Source: Sphingomonas sp. PAMC26645
Lineage (GTDB): Bacteria; Pseudomonadota; Alphaproteobacteria; Sphingomonadales; Sphingomonadaceae
Assembly: GCF_004795835.1 (NCBI RefSeq)
Contig: NZ_CP039249.1
Span: forward strand, 3,013,001 to 3,077,000
Reading direction: 5' to 3'
DNA: 64,000 bases
Shown here: positions 52,520-61,778 of the stretch, piece by piece
How the letters are laid out: each line of letters starts with the position of its first letter
Numbering within the stretch: the stretch's first letter is position 1
Program-made: the position numbers and the translations under genes
Notes under the pieces: model-generated
What the model saw: only the letters and a program-made list of their open reading frames with translations
Told to the model about the DNA's origin: nothing
The model's database searches: none

Positions 52520-53176
52520 CTATGGTCGACCGATCAGGCGTCGCATGGCTGCGATACTGGTCGCCCCCCCATCCAGGGCTTTGGTCGACAGGGCGTCGTC
52601 GATCAGCAGCGTGTTGTCGCTCCGGTTCCATTCCACCACCATCGGGACGCTGGTTTTGGCCTCTCGGGAATAGCCGCGGAAGACGATCCCGAAACGGACC
52701 GGCGCGCTCGATACGATGCCGACAGCCAACGGCCCGCCGCAGGTCTCAGCTTCGTAACTGCCATATCCCAGCGTCGGGATCAGTTCGACGTCATCGTCCT
52801 GCTGGATCGCGATGAAGCAGCCGGCAGAGATGGCAGCCGGCATGTCGCCGTGGCCGGTCAGGACCGTCGCCACCGGCCCGGCGCCATCGACCACACGGAA
52901 CGACTGGGTCTTGGATATTTCGACGTCCGTCATTTTCTGACGTCGCGCCTCGGCAAGCGCTGCTGCGACCGCGGTACCGTCCGCCTGCCCGGCAAGTTTC
53001 AAATCCTGTCGGGCAGGCAGAACCGCAGGTGCAGATACCGAGGCTACGACTGAGGCGGTTTTGGGCGTCCCGACAGCGTTGCTGTTAGCCGTGCTCGGCT
53101 CCGCGCTGCATGCCGCTGCCGCGCAAGCGAGTATGGACACCACAGATCCGCGCAAGGCGAACGCACTAGCCCGCAT
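52520..53176 (-). CDS. lipoprotein, paralogue of the next gene; probable second immunity protein
   Basis: A 218-residue protein starting MRASAFALRGSVVSILACAA with a lipobox ending in AAAC near residue 23. An upstream ATG at 53215 is less likely because it adds a non-signal sequence. The core matches the neighbouring lipoprotein: MTDVEISKTQSFRVVDG against MTKVQITSAQSFGLSVDG, and LIPTLGYGSYEAETC against LVPTIGQGEYEAESC. The pair results from tandem duplication. Both follow the muramidase gene, so both are likely periplasmic immunity proteins, perhaps with different targets. Confidence 0.8.
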   Translation of the reverse strand: MRASAFALRGSVVSILACAAAACSAEPSTANSNAVGTPKTASVVASVSAPAVLPARQDLKLAGQADGTAVAAALAEARRQKMTDVEISKTQSFRVVDGAGPVATVLTGHGDMPAAISAGCFIAIQQDDDVELIPTLGYGSYEAETCGGPLAVGIVSSAPVRFGIVFRGYSREAKTSVPMVVEWNRSDNTLLIDDALSTKALDGGATSIAAMRRLIGRP

Positions 53177-53259
53177 AGGAAAGTCGTTGGCAATCTGTGC
53201 GCATCTTTCCATCACCCAATAGAACTAACGTTCGCCTGATCATCGACCCCGAGGGTGCG

Positions 53260-53922
53260 TCACTGCACCGCGCTTCGCATCGCGGCGATCGTCTGCGCAC
53301 CGTCCTGCGAGGCCTTGCTGGAACCGGCTGCATCGATCGAAAGCGCGCCGGTGGAGCGCGACCAGTTCAGGACGATCGGCTCGCTGACCGTGGCATTGGG
53401 CGAAAACGCACCGAACACCGCGCCGATGCGAACCATGTCGCCGGATGACGACAGGACACCGACCGCTGTCGGCTTATCGCACGATTCGGCTTCATACTCG
53501 CCTTGCCCGATCGTTGGGACCAGCGAGACTTTCCCGTCCTGCACGATCGCGGCGAAGCATCCGGGGGTGCCGTTCGAGAGACTGGCCTCGCCGGTGACGA
53601 TCGAGGCGACCCGCTGTCCATCCACCGACAGTCCGAACGACTGCGCCGACGTGATCTGGACCTTCGTCATCTGCTCACCCGCTGCCGCCGTCTTGATCTG
53701 CGCGATGGCTTCCGCGTCGGCGCTACCGGACAGTGCGACCTTTCCGGCCGATGCGGGCGCGGCAGGCGGCGTCATTGGCTCGGGCGCGACGGTCTCGCTA
53801 GGCTCAGCCGCAGGCGTGGCGACGGCGGCGGTCGAATTGCCGGACGCAGTGCCAGCCTCGGGAGAGCAGGCCAGCACCAGCGATGCCGCGCCGAGCAACA
53901 GCAATTTCGGATCGAATGTCAT
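53260..53922 (-). CDS. lipoprotein, likely immunity partner of the muramidase effector
   Basis: A 220-residue protein starting MTFDPKLLLLGAASLVLACS with a lipobox (SLVLAC, cysteine 19). A Pro/Ala-rich linker to about residue 60 leads to a domain with GTPGCFAAIVQDGKVSLVPT and EAESCDKP (a probable disulfide), ending with DGAQTIAAMRSAVQ. It begins 10 bp after the muramidase stop. It is closely related to the next lipoprotein downstream. Confidence 0.82.
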   Translation of the reverse strand: MTFDPKLLLLGAASLVLACSPEAGTASGNSTAAVATPAAEPSETVAPEPMTPPAAPASAGKVALSGSADAEAIAQIKTAAAGEQMTKVQITSAQSFGLSVDGQRVASIVTGEASLSNGTPGCFAAIVQDGKVSLVPTIGQGEYEAESCDKPTAVGVLSSSGDMVRIGAVFGAFSPNATVSEPIVLNWSRSTGALSIDAAGSSKASQDGAQTIAAMRSAVQ

Positions 53923-53932
53923 CTCATTTTCC

Positions 53933-54847
53933 TCAAGCGTATTTCAGGTAGTTGCTGCGCATCTTGTCGTCGTAAGCGAATTTTCTATAGGCCGGACCAT
54001 TGTAGATCCTGGCGAACGTAGACCAGTTTCGCGCCCGCAGCGCGGTCAGCAAGCTCCGGTTCGCCAGCACGAACGCGACGAACGCCTCCGCCTGCGCGAG
54101 GATGCCGCTCTTCATCGCGGCGACGAACGCCTCGACCGTCGCATGGCCTGCCTGGACATGGTTCTCACCGAGGATCTGGAACGCGCCCCAGCTCGCCGAC
54201 TTCAGCGCCGCGCTGCTGTTGAGCTTCATTGCGCGCTCGAGCTTCGGATATTGCTCGGAAAATTTACCGTAGCCGCCACCGACGGGATTGGAGAGTTCGG
54301 GATCGGTACGGTCGTACCGCCCGCCCGTGTGCTTGCTGAACTTGTGGCGCTCGTACAGAATCGTTGGGCGGCCATCCCCGTCGAACGCGCCGCGGATCGC
54401 GACTTCGGTTTCGACGACGGCCTTGATCGCCGCGGTCTCGCACTGGAGCCGGGCGGCCATGTCGACATACGTTGCCTCGCTAAGTCCGCCCGGCGCGATG
54501 CCTTGAGTCGCGGCCGCTGGAGCAGTCCGGGACGGTGCCGCGGCTGGTGCTGGCGCGCGCGCCGGTTGGCGCGGCACGGGTCGGGTCGGCGTCGTGTTGC
54601 CACGGTGATCGCGGCCCAGCCTGTTCAGCGTCGGCCCGTTCGGATCGACGACCCCGTCCGGCTTGCTGAGGCGCAGGGACCGGGTCTGGTAGCGAGCGAT
54701 CGCATCGGCGGTGCGGGGACCGAAGACGCCGTCGACCCGCAACGGCGTCGCGCCGGGGGATCCCGACCGGTTCAGCAACGTCTGAACGGTCCGCACGTCG
54801 GCGGCACGGTTAGGCCGCTGCGGACCAACTGGAGCCACTATCGCCAT
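53933..54847 (-). CDS. peptidoglycan-binding plus N-acetylmuramidase protein; putative T6SS effector
   Basis: A 304-residue protein. Residues 14-78 are a PG_binding_1 domain (ADVRTVQTLLNRSGSPGATP and DGVFGPRTADAIARYQ). A proline-rich linker (80-115) precedes the N-acetylmuramidase (DUF3380-type) domain (about 122-300). Its conserved parts are AIKAVVETEV (E146, likely catalytic), GRPTILYERHKFSKHTGGRY, ASWGAFQILGENH and YNGPAYRKFAYDDKM. The enzyme hydrolyses the glycan backbone. It has no signal peptide. Placement between tssG and clpV strongly suggests a T6SS effector, followed by two lipoprotein partners. Confidence 0.88.
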   Translation of the reverse strand: MAIVAPVGPQRPNRAADVRTVQTLLNRSGSPGATPLRVDGVFGPRTADAIARYQTRSLRLSKPDGVVDPNGPTLNRLGRDHRGNTTPTRPVPRQPARAPAPAAAPSRTAPAAATQGIAPGGLSEATYVDMAARLQCETAAIKAVVETEVAIRGAFDGDGRPTILYERHKFSKHTGGRYDRTDPELSNPVGGGYGKFSEQYPKLERAMKLNSSAALKSASWGAFQILGENHVQAGHATVEAFVAAMKSGILAQAEAFVAFVLANRSLLTALRARNWSTFARIYNGPAYRKFAYDDKMRSNYLKYA

Positions 54848-54848
54848 A

Positions 54849-55892
54849 TCAAACCTTTCTCATCATCGCGTCCGTCGTCGGACGGCCGCTGGTTGATCGG
54901 CGGAGGTGCGCGTCCCTGCGCACCTCATCGTCGCCGGCCTGGCCGATCCAGCCGGTCCAGCCGAGCCGGGTCGAGCCATCGAGCCGCGCGGGCCTGGCAT
55001 GCTTGCCCGCCACCTCGAGCGCGACGTCCCATTCAAGGTGACTGGGCGCGAACGCGTCCAGCGCCTCGGACAAAATGCGAAACCGGGGCCCGGAGGGCAG
55101 CAGGGCTTCGTAGTCGGCGCGGGATCGCGCGCGGATGACCACGCGGAACGCATCCGACGCGACCTTCGCACGGCCGCCCAGCATCACTTCGTTGCCGAGG
55201 CCGGAAAAGGAACGCCCGAGCCGGGTCTGGTCCTCGGCCTCGATAGACCGCCAGCGCGACTGGTATTCGAGGATCTTCACCGACTGCCCGAGCAGGTGCG
55301 TCATCGCATCCTCGATGCCGCCTGCGCTGCGACGCGACGCGAACAGCGCGGCGTAGTGGACGCGCGCCTGCCCGGGAAAGCTGCTCGTCGCCGACACGCC
55401 TTCGGTGGCACCGGTAAGCTTCGCGACATGATCGGCAAAGCGATCGTCGTCGAGACGGTCGGCCTGCGCCACCGGCTGCGAATCCGCCCAGGCGCGAAAG
55501 AAGAACTGGAGCATCCGTCCCGACAGCAGATCGAGCCAGCGGCCGAACGGGCGCTTCTTCGCGTAACGGCGCTCGAACACCGCGAACTCGGTCATGTGCG
55601 ACGGCAGCGGTCCCATTGGCCCGGTCAGTCCGAACCAGAAGCCGCCGATCCGCGCACGGCCGTTGCGGACCTCCACCTCGTCCAGCGTCGAATCCGGAAA
55701 GGCGAGCGTCGGCACCTGGACTAGGTCGGCTATATTCTGATTCGGCCGGCGCGCGAGCCCGACACGCGGCAAGCCGGGCGCGCGCGCCTCCGCGCCCCGC
55801 ACGATCGGGAACAATCCGAACCGCTTGCGCGACGCCGCAGCCGCCGCAAGGAAGTTCAGATGGTGTGACGGCGGCCGATCCGCAGCGGCCAT
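54849..55892 (-). CDS. tssG: T6SS baseplate protein TssG
   Basis: A 347-residue protein with typical TssG features: FGLFPIVRGAEARAPGLPRV, then FWFGLTGPMGPLPSHMTEFA and RPFGRWLDLLSGRMLQFFFR, and near the end TRLGWTGWIG. TssG forms the baseplate wedge with TssE and TssF. Its start overlaps the tssF 3' end by 37 bp, and the muramidase gene starts 1 bp after its stop, so it is part of one transcript. Confidence 0.93.
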   Translation of the reverse strand: MAAADRPPSHHLNFLAAAAASRKRFGLFPIVRGAEARAPGLPRVGLARRPNQNIADLVQVPTLAFPDSTLDEVEVRNGRARIGGFWFGLTGPMGPLPSHMTEFAVFERRYAKKRPFGRWLDLLSGRMLQFFFRAWADSQPVAQADRLDDDRFADHVAKLTGATEGVSATSSFPGQARVHYAALFASRRSAGGIEDAMTHLLGQSVKILEYQSRWRSIEAEDQTRLGRSFSGLGNEVMLGGRAKVASDAFRVVIRARSRADYEALLPSGPRFRILSEALDAFAPSHLEWDVALEVAGKHARPARLDGSTRLGWTGWIGQAGDDEVRRDAHLRRSTSGRPTTDAMMRKV

Positions 55893-57733
55893 CGCTGAAA
55901 CTCCCCTTCGTTAGCGCTGGAGAAATGCGTCTCCGTGAACGCGTTGATGCTCGCGAATTCGGCTAGGAACCGTTCGAGAACCGCCGAAAACAGGAACATC
56001 CGTCCCTTGTCGAACGCGGCATCGTCGAGCGTGACGTGGATGCGGTGGCCCCGCGCGATCGCCATCCGGTCCATCCCCGGCACCCGTCGCGCTACCCGGG
56101 TCGAGCGGATCGCGGACACACCGTCGACCTGCCGGCGCGAGGCCGCGTCGTCCTGTCGGCCGTACAGCGCCAGATGATCGCGCAGCACCTGCGGATCTTC
56201 ATGATCCTCCGGCGCCAGCGTCATGTAGTTGGTGGTCAGGTGACCGATCACCCTCCACGCCGCGTCGCCCATCCCCATTGGCGGCTGGGGCTTGGTCGGC
56301 GCCCGGAGCACGCTGACGGCACGGGCCGGAACGCCCGACACGGTGAAGTGCTGCTCTCCGCGGAACTGAAGCAGTTCGGGCAGTTCGCGGTTGGTCACCA
56401 GCGCCTTGACTGCCAGTTCGTCGATCTCGTCGAGCCGCGTCGCATCGCCGGGGGCAGTAAGACTGATCCACGTCTCGGTCCCGGTATACTCGCCACGTCG
56501 CCGCAAGCGCCGCTCGCGGGTCGACAACCGGCGCGACCGCAATTGCGTGGTGTAGAACAGCGCCTTGCTCCAGTCGTAAAGCAACGCACCATAGGCGTAG
56601 AGCGGCGCGACCGTCCGCGCGTCGGTGTTGTTCGCCGAATAGGCCTGGACGTCGAGCAGTCGGAACACCTCGAAATCGAGCGGGCGGGCACGATCGGGAA
56701 TGACATGATGCTCGTGCTCGAACTGCGACACGCGCACCCGCCCGAGCTGCTTCTCGAAGAGATTGATCGCCGGCGTCGCGAACAGCCGCAGGTTCGCCGG
56801 TTCCAGCGCGTTGTGCAGAACCGACGCCGACCGTTCGAAGAGCAGGACCACGTCGCAAGCCTGTGGGCTGTCGCGAAACGCGCGCGCCAAGTCAGGCAGG
56901 TCGACGAACAGGAAGCGCTCCGGACAGGCGAAATACTCGCTGAGCAGTCGATATCCGCGAAACGACCGCAGCTCGGCTGGCAGCAACGCCTGGTCGTCGT
57001 CGAACCCGACCTGCTTGGGCAGAGGGAGCTTCTTCCAGCCCTCAGCTCCTGCCGCCGCATCCGCCGACCGCGCGATCACGGACAGCGTCTCGCCGATCAT
57101 CTGGCGATAGAGTTCGGCGGGCAACGCCTCCGACCCGGCGAGATAGATCGGCAGCGATTCCGGCAATATCTGCGGTAGCGCAGCGCCGCCGGTCGCTTCG
57201 AACCGGATACGCATGCCCGCCTCGGCCCGAACGTCGGCGGCGCTCGCGAACGGCGCCACCGCGGCGCGACTGGCGAGATATTCGACCTGCGTGATCTTGA
57301 TCGGCCAGAGCGTGACGTCGTGTCCGGTACGGAATTCGACCGGCACGCTTTCCTGTTCGGTCGCCACCGCCATCAGCGGCGTGGAGCGCGGGACGCGGTG
57401 CCCCTTGATGAGGATAGGATCGCCGTCCTTCGGCTCGAACCCGACGACGCACATCGACGGGGTCGGCGCGAGGTAATGCGGCTGAACCGCGTGCAGCAGA
57501 TGCTGGGTGAATTCGGGATATTGATCCGCGATCTTCAGCTGCACGCGCGCGCCAAGATAGGCGACGCCCTCCAGCAGGCGCTCGACATAGGGATCGGGAT
57601 CGGTCGGGGTCTTGAGGCCGAGCCGCCCCGCCACCGCCTCATGCTCCTCGCCGAACGCTCGCGCATCCTCGCGCAGATAGGCGAGCTCGTCATTGTAGAA
57701 GCGCAGCAGGCGCGGATCGATCCCGGAACTCAT
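55856..57733 (-). CDS. tssF: T6SS baseplate protein TssF
   Basis: A 625-residue protein opening with LRFYNDELAYLREDARAFGE, then GLKTPTDPDPYVERLLEGVA and YPEFTQHLLHAVQPHYLAPT, the conserved TssF N-terminus. Length is normal for the family. It pairs with TssG in the baseplate wedge and contacts VgrG. It starts 7 bp after tssE ends. Confidence 0.95.
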   Translation of the reverse strand: MSSGIDPRLLRFYNDELAYLREDARAFGEEHEAVAGRLGLKTPTDPDPYVERLLEGVAYLGARVQLKIADQYPEFTQHLLHAVQPHYLAPTPSMCVVGFEPKDGDPILIKGHRVPRSTPLMAVATEQESVPVEFRTGHDVTLWPIKITQVEYLASRAAVAPFASAADVRAEAGMRIRFEATGGAALPQILPESLPIYLAGSEALPAELYRQMIGETLSVIARSADAAAGAEGWKKLPLPKQVGFDDDQALLPAELRSFRGYRLLSEYFACPERFLFVDLPDLARAFRDSPQACDVVLLFERSASVLHNALEPANLRLFATPAINLFEKQLGRVRVSQFEHEHHVIPDRARPLDFEVFRLLDVQAYSANNTDARTVAPLYAYGALLYDWSKALFYTTQLRSRRLSTRERRLRRRGEYTGTETWISLTAPGDATRLDEIDELAVKALVTNRELPELLQFRGEQHFTVSGVPARAVSVLRAPTKPQPPMGMGDAAWRVIGHLTTNYMTLAPEDHEDPQVLRDHLALYGRQDDAASRRQVDGVSAIRSTRVARRVPGMDRMAIARGHRIHVTLDDAAFDKGRMFLFSAVLERFLAEFASINAFTETHFSSANEGEFQRWPLRIGRRHTI

Positions 57734-57740
57734 GGCCGTC

Positions 57741-58274
57741 CTACTCGCGCACGTTGACGGTGGCGGTCTCGGCCTCGATCTCGGTACGGAACTTCACGGG
57801 CATGGTCTGCGCCGCGGCGGTAATGTCGCCCTGGATCAGGAACGTCAGCGCATGCGGATCATCATCGTCCTCGATCGGGTCGACCGTCAAGCCTTCGCGC
57901 GACAATCGCGGCTCGAACAGCCGCACCGCGCGTCGGATCTCCCGCGCACGCGCCAGCACCGCACGTCGGTTCAGCGTCTGCCCGGCGAGATCGGTCAGAC
58001 CATAGTTCAGCACCGAATCGCGGACGTTCGGATATGGCTCGAGGTCGACGAGCGACTCCAGATTGGTCGTGTTAAACAGCCAGGCGAGATCGCGGCGGAT
58101 CGTTGCGCGCAACGCGGTCTCGTTGAACCGCTCGAGCCGAGGCACCGAATAGTAGCGGAACTTCTCTCGGCTTATCTCCGGTGCCTCCTCGCTCATGTCC
58201 CGCATGCCCGAGATTTCGAGATCCGCCACGAGCTTGTCGTAGATCGTGGGCGTCAGACGCTGGGTGACGGCCAT
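57741..58274 (-). CDS. tssE: T6SS baseplate protein TssE (gp25-like)
   Basis: A 177-residue protein with a gp25-like domain: NTTNLESLVDLEPYPNVRDS, then VLNYGLTDLAGQTLNRRAVL and IRRAVRLFEPRLSREGLTVD. TssE is the baseplate element from which the sheath grows. The N-terminal extension (about 45 residues, MAVTQRLTPTIYDKLVADLE) is typical of longer TssE forms. Confidence 0.93.
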   Translation of the reverse strand: MAVTQRLTPTIYDKLVADLEISGMRDMSEEAPEISREKFRYYSVPRLERFNETALRATIRRDLAWLFNTTNLESLVDLEPYPNVRDSVLNYGLTDLAGQTLNRRAVLARAREIRRAVRLFEPRLSREGLTVDPIEDDDDPHALTFLIQGDITAAAQTMPVKFRTEIEAETATVNVRE

Positions 58275-58283
58275 CGATGCGGC

Positions 58284-59054
58284 CTAGTCGAACCGCAGCG
58301 AACGGACGCTGAGCAAGCCGTGATCCTCGCCGTCCGATGTCGCCAACAGCCGCTGTCCGGCACCATTACCGTCGTCATGCCACGACGTCGCGCGCGCCAT
58401 CGCCTCGCCCGGGTCCGCAGAGATGCCGGGATAGCGCGCGGGCAACAGCGCGGCGATGCGCGGTCCTGCCTTCAGCGTGATCTCGACGGGATACCAGACC
58501 AGGTCGCGCAGGTCGCGCGGCCCCTCGCTGGTGAGTTCGCCGATCGCGTCGAACGGCAACAGCCCATAGCGTCCGTTGACGATCGCCTCGATCGTCGGTC
58601 CGAACCGAGGATCCGCGTCCGCGATCCAATCGAAGGGTTTGCCGTCGATCGCGCCGGGCATGTCGGGTGCTGCGTCGAACGCCGACTGGCGCATAGCTTC
58701 CGCAGCATCGTCGCGGCCGGTTGCCGCTGCCTCGATCGCCTCCGCTATCGGGGTTGCCCAATCCGACCCCCCGTGGATTTCGGCGCGCGCGCTTCCGGCG
58801 AAGACAGCCTCGCGCTGCAGTTCTGCGTCGATCGCCTGGCCGTAGACCACCGCCAGCATCTGCGCTTCGGGCGACAACTGCGCCAGCGTCGCCAGTTGCA
58901 CCTTGGCCTTGGCCCATTCGCCGGCCAATGCGAGCAACTGGAATAGAAAAAGCCGGGTCGGTACGTCGCCCGGAGTCCGGCGAACGACCTCGACGAGCGC
59001 GCGCCGCGCGCCGTCGAGATCGCCCGAACGGAGTAGATCGTCCGCCTGTTGCAT
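58284..59054 (-). CDS. tagJ: T6SS accessory protein TagJ (ImpE-like)
   Basis: A 256-residue protein starting MQQADDLLRSGDLDGARRAL, a TPR-like N-terminus, followed by the ImpE-type domain (DGKPFDWIADADPRFGPTIE and NGRYGLLPFDAIGELTSEGP, then LRDLVWYPVEITLKAG). TagJ binds the sheath protein TssB and assists ClpV in some systems. It lies between hcp and tssE, as is common in this T6SS lineage. Confidence 0.92.
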   Translation of the reverse strand: MQQADDLLRSGDLDGARRALVEVVRRTPGDVPTRLFLFQLLALAGEWAKAKVQLATLAQLSPEAQMLAVVYGQAIDAELQREAVFAGSARAEIHGGSDWATPIAEAIEAAATGRDDAAEAMRQSAFDAAPDMPGAIDGKPFDWIADADPRFGPTIEAIVNGRYGLLPFDAIGELTSEGPRDLRDLVWYPVEITLKAGPRIAALLPARYPGISADPGEAMARATSWHDDGNGAGQRLLATSDGEDHGLLSVRSLRFD

Positions 59055-59083
59055 GTCGCGCTCCTACGGACGATCCAATCTGC

Positions 59084-59578
59084 TCAACCCGCTTCGTTCT
59101 GGCGGATGTCGTAGTAGGCGGTGACGATGCCGCCGTCCTTGCTGCCGTTCGAATTCTGCGCCTGATAGTCGAAGGTCACCTTCGCGCAGTTGAACGTCAC
59201 CGATTCCATGATCGCATCGCCGCCCGATGCGCCATTGTTATGGATGTCCGAGACGATGATGTCCTCGAGCTTGATCTTGTAATAGGTCAGCGGCGTCGAG
59301 CCATCGCCGGCCTTCTGCGAATAGATGATGGCTTCCTTGATGTGCTTGCCCGAAGCACAGGCCTTGAAAAGCAGCGGCGAAGACTTGTCGACTTCCTTCT
59401 GAATGCGAATGTCGGAAATCTCGGCCTTGCCCGAACCACCGCCGGCGCCGCCGGTGTGGAACGAGCCGTGCTGGACCGCACCGAAGTCGAACGAGATGAT
59501 ATCGATCTCGCCCTGATGGTTCTTCTTGCTCGATTCGCCCTGAATGCTCTCGATTTTAAGAAACAGATCGACTGCCAT
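59084..59578 (-). CDS. hcp: T6SS tube protein Hcp (TssD)
   Basis: A 164-residue protein with the Hcp opening AVDLFLKIESIQGESSKKNH and QGEIDIISFDFG. Later parts are DIRIQKEVDKSSPLLFKACA, then SGKHIKEAIIYSQKAGDG and YKIKLEDIIVSDI. Hcp hexamers stack to form the inner tube and carry some effectors. It is preceded by a 41-bp gap after tssC and has a good aggttctcc-type ribosome site complement at 59,580. Confidence 0.95.
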   Translation of the reverse strand: MAVDLFLKIESIQGESSKKNHQGEIDIISFDFGAVQHGSFHTGGAGGGSGKAEISDIRIQKEVDKSSPLLFKACASGKHIKEAIIYSQKAGDGSTPLTYYKIKLEDIIVSDIHNNGASGGDAIMESVTFNCAKVTFDYQAQNSNGSKDGGIVTAYYDIRQNEAG

Positions 59579-59619
59579 GAGGTTCTCCTGTCAACGATGT
59601 TTGAAAGATCGACGTCAAA

Positions 59620-61116
59620 TCAACCGGACGTCTTCGGTAGACGCGAAACCATGCTGAGCGCCACGTCCATGCCTTCTAGCTGATAGTGCGGCACGAACAT
59701 GAACTTCCCCTTGTAGTATCCTGGGTTCTCCTCATCCGGGATCACCTCGATCTTGGCCTGCTTCAACGGCAGGCGTGCCTTGGTCTCCTCGTTCGACGTC
59801 GTCGGCGAGCCGTCGACGTATTGGAGGACCCAATTGTTGAGATCGCGTTCGAGCTGTTCCGACTCTCTCGAGCCACCCACCCAATCGCGGACCATGCATT
59901 TCAGATAATGCGCGAAGCGGCAGCTCGCGAAGATGTAGGGCAGCCGCGCGGACAGGTTGGCGTTCGCGGTCGCCTCCTTCTTGTCGTAGCTCGCCGGACG
60001 ATGAACCGTCTGCGCACCGATGAAGGTCGCCTGGTCGGTGTTCTTGCGGTGGACCAGCGCCATCAGACCGGCCGTCGAAAGCTCCGCCTCGCGGCGATCG
60101 CTGATCGCGATCTCGGTCGGGCACTTCAGATCGATTCCACCTTCGTCGGTCGGGAACGTCGCGGTCGGCAGCTCCTGAACCGTACCACCCGACTCGACGC
60201 CTCGGATCCGGGTGGTCCAGCCATAGGTGTTGAACGCCTCCGTTATCCGCGTGCCCATCGCGTAGGCTGCGTTGAGCCACAGATGCCGATCATGCTCGCC
60301 GCCGGTATCCTCCTCGAAGTCGAACTCGTCGACCGGCTCCGTCTTCGCACCGTACAAGGGCCGCCCCAGGAAGCGCGGCAGCGCCAACGCGAGATACCGG
60401 CTGTCCTCCGACTGCCGGAACGACCGCCATGCTGCGTAGTCGGTCGCATCGAACAGCTTGCCGAGGTCGCGAGGGTTGGACAATTCGGTCCAGCTGTCCA
60501 TCCCGAGCAGGGACGGACCGGCGGCGGCGATGAACGGCGCATGGCTCGCCGCACCGATCCGCGACAGGCCGCGCATGACCTCCAGATCGGGCGCGCTGTG
60601 GTCAAAGTAGAAATCGCACACGAAAGCACCGTAGGGCTGTCCGCCGAGCTGACCGAACTCGGACTCGTAGACCTTCTTGAACAGAGGGCTCTGATCCCAG
60701 GCCGCATCGCGATACTGGCGGAACATCCGTCGACATTCCTCCTTCGACATGTTCATCACGCGGATCTTCATGTCCTTGCCGGTCGCGGTGTTCATGACGA
60801 GGTAGTTCAGCCCCCGCCATGCCGCTTCGAGCTGCTGAAACTCCGGCTGATGGATGATCTGGTTGATCTGCTCGGTAAGCTTGCGATCGATAGCCGCACG
60901 CATTGCGTCGACCGTCGCGAACACGTCGCCACCGATGATCTTCGCATCACCCAGCGCCTGCTGCGCGAGGGTCTGTACGGCCTGCTCGATCCGGGACCTG
61001 CGCTCGTCGTTTGCCGGGCGGAACTCCTTCTGGAGCAGAGCCTGGAAATCGTTGACCTCGGCTGCTTCCGCTACCGGAGCACCCTCGTTCGTTTGCCTCA
61101 GCGCGTCTTGCGCCAT
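59620..61116 (-). CDS. tssC: T6SS sheath large subunit TssC
   Basis: A 498-residue protein starting MAQDALRQTNEGAPVAEAAE. Conserved blocks include WRGLNYLVMNTATGKDMKIR, then FGQLGGQPYGAFVCDFYFDH and RFLGRPLYG. The C-terminus carries RFAHYLKCMVRDWVG and the final strand KGKFMFVPHYQLEGMDVALS. It forms the contractile sheath with TssB. The start is the first ATG after the tssB stop region and gives the standard family length; the longer frame upstream is non-conserved. Confidence 0.95.
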   Translation of the reverse strand: MAQDALRQTNEGAPVAEAAEVNDFQALLQKEFRPANDERRSRIEQAVQTLAQQALGDAKIIGGDVFATVDAMRAAIDRKLTEQINQIIHQPEFQQLEAAWRGLNYLVMNTATGKDMKIRVMNMSKEECRRMFRQYRDAAWDQSPLFKKVYESEFGQLGGQPYGAFVCDFYFDHSAPDLEVMRGLSRIGAASHAPFIAAAGPSLLGMDSWTELSNPRDLGKLFDATDYAAWRSFRQSEDSRYLALALPRFLGRPLYGAKTEPVDEFDFEEDTGGEHDRHLWLNAAYAMGTRITEAFNTYGWTTRIRGVESGGTVQELPTATFPTDEGGIDLKCPTEIAISDRREAELSTAGLMALVHRKNTDQATFIGAQTVHRPASYDKKEATANANLSARLPYIFASCRFAHYLKCMVRDWVGGSRESEQLERDLNNWVLQYVDGSPTTSNEETKARLPLKQAKIEVIPDEENPGYYKGKFMFVPHYQLEGMDVALSMVSRLPKTSG

Positions 61117-61171
61117 GTAACCGCTCCAATCCTTGAGTAGGGATGAGGCCCTTGCCGGGCCATCGCCGATG

Positions 61172-61699
61172 TCAGTCGCGGGGCTCGCTCGGCGGCTCGT
61201 CGGCGGCTGGCTGACGCGCCGCGGAGATCGCCTGGAGAAGCGCGGGGTCCTGCAGCACCTTGTCCAGCAGATCCTGCGCACCGTGTTTGCCATCCATGTA
61301 GGACAGCAGATCCTCGAGCTGCGTGCGCGCTTCGAGGAGTTTGGCGAGCGGTTCGATCTTCCGCGCGATCTCTCCCGGTGAGAAGTCGTTCATCGAGTTG
61401 AACGTCATGTCGACCGCGATCTTGCCTTCGCCGGCGAGTGTGTTGTCGACCGCGAACGCCACGCGCGGCGCGACAGCCTCCATCCGCTGATCGAAATTGT
61501 CCATGTCGATGTCGATGAATTCGCGCGCTTCGGCCGCCTTCTTGTCCTTGAGGCTCTTGCCGGACAGATCCGAGATGACGCCCATCACGAACGGAAGCTC
61601 GACCTTCTGACGCGCGCCATAGGTCTCGACTTCATATTCGATGTGAACCCGTGGCTTCCGATTTTCGCGGATGAACCGCTGACCGCTCTTGATCGCCAT
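61172..61699 (-). CDS. tssB: T6SS sheath small subunit TssB
   Basis: A 175-residue protein starting MAIKSGQRFIRENRKPRVHI, a typical TssB opening. It continues LPFVMGVISDLSGKSLKD, DIDMDNFDQRMEAVAPRVAF and DFSPGEIARKIEPLAKLLEA, all conserved. The C-terminal region, after the TssB core, contains the ClpV-recognition helix in the assembled sheath. The upstream extension of the frame to 61,882 overlaps tssA and is rejected. Confidence 0.95.
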   Translation of the reverse strand: MAIKSGQRFIRENRKPRVHIEYEVETYGARQKVELPFVMGVISDLSGKSLKDKKAAEAREFIDIDMDNFDQRMEAVAPRVAFAVDNTLAGEGKIAVDMTFNSMNDFSPGEIARKIEPLAKLLEARTQLEDLLSYMDGKHGAQDLLDKVLQDPALLQAISAARQPAADEPPSEPRD

Positions 61700-61778
61700 G
61701 TGCCTAATCCCCGTTCTTTCAGCTTCTGCGAGCTTATCCGTTAAATGCGCAAGCGTAACAATCGCTCCGTGCCCGACA

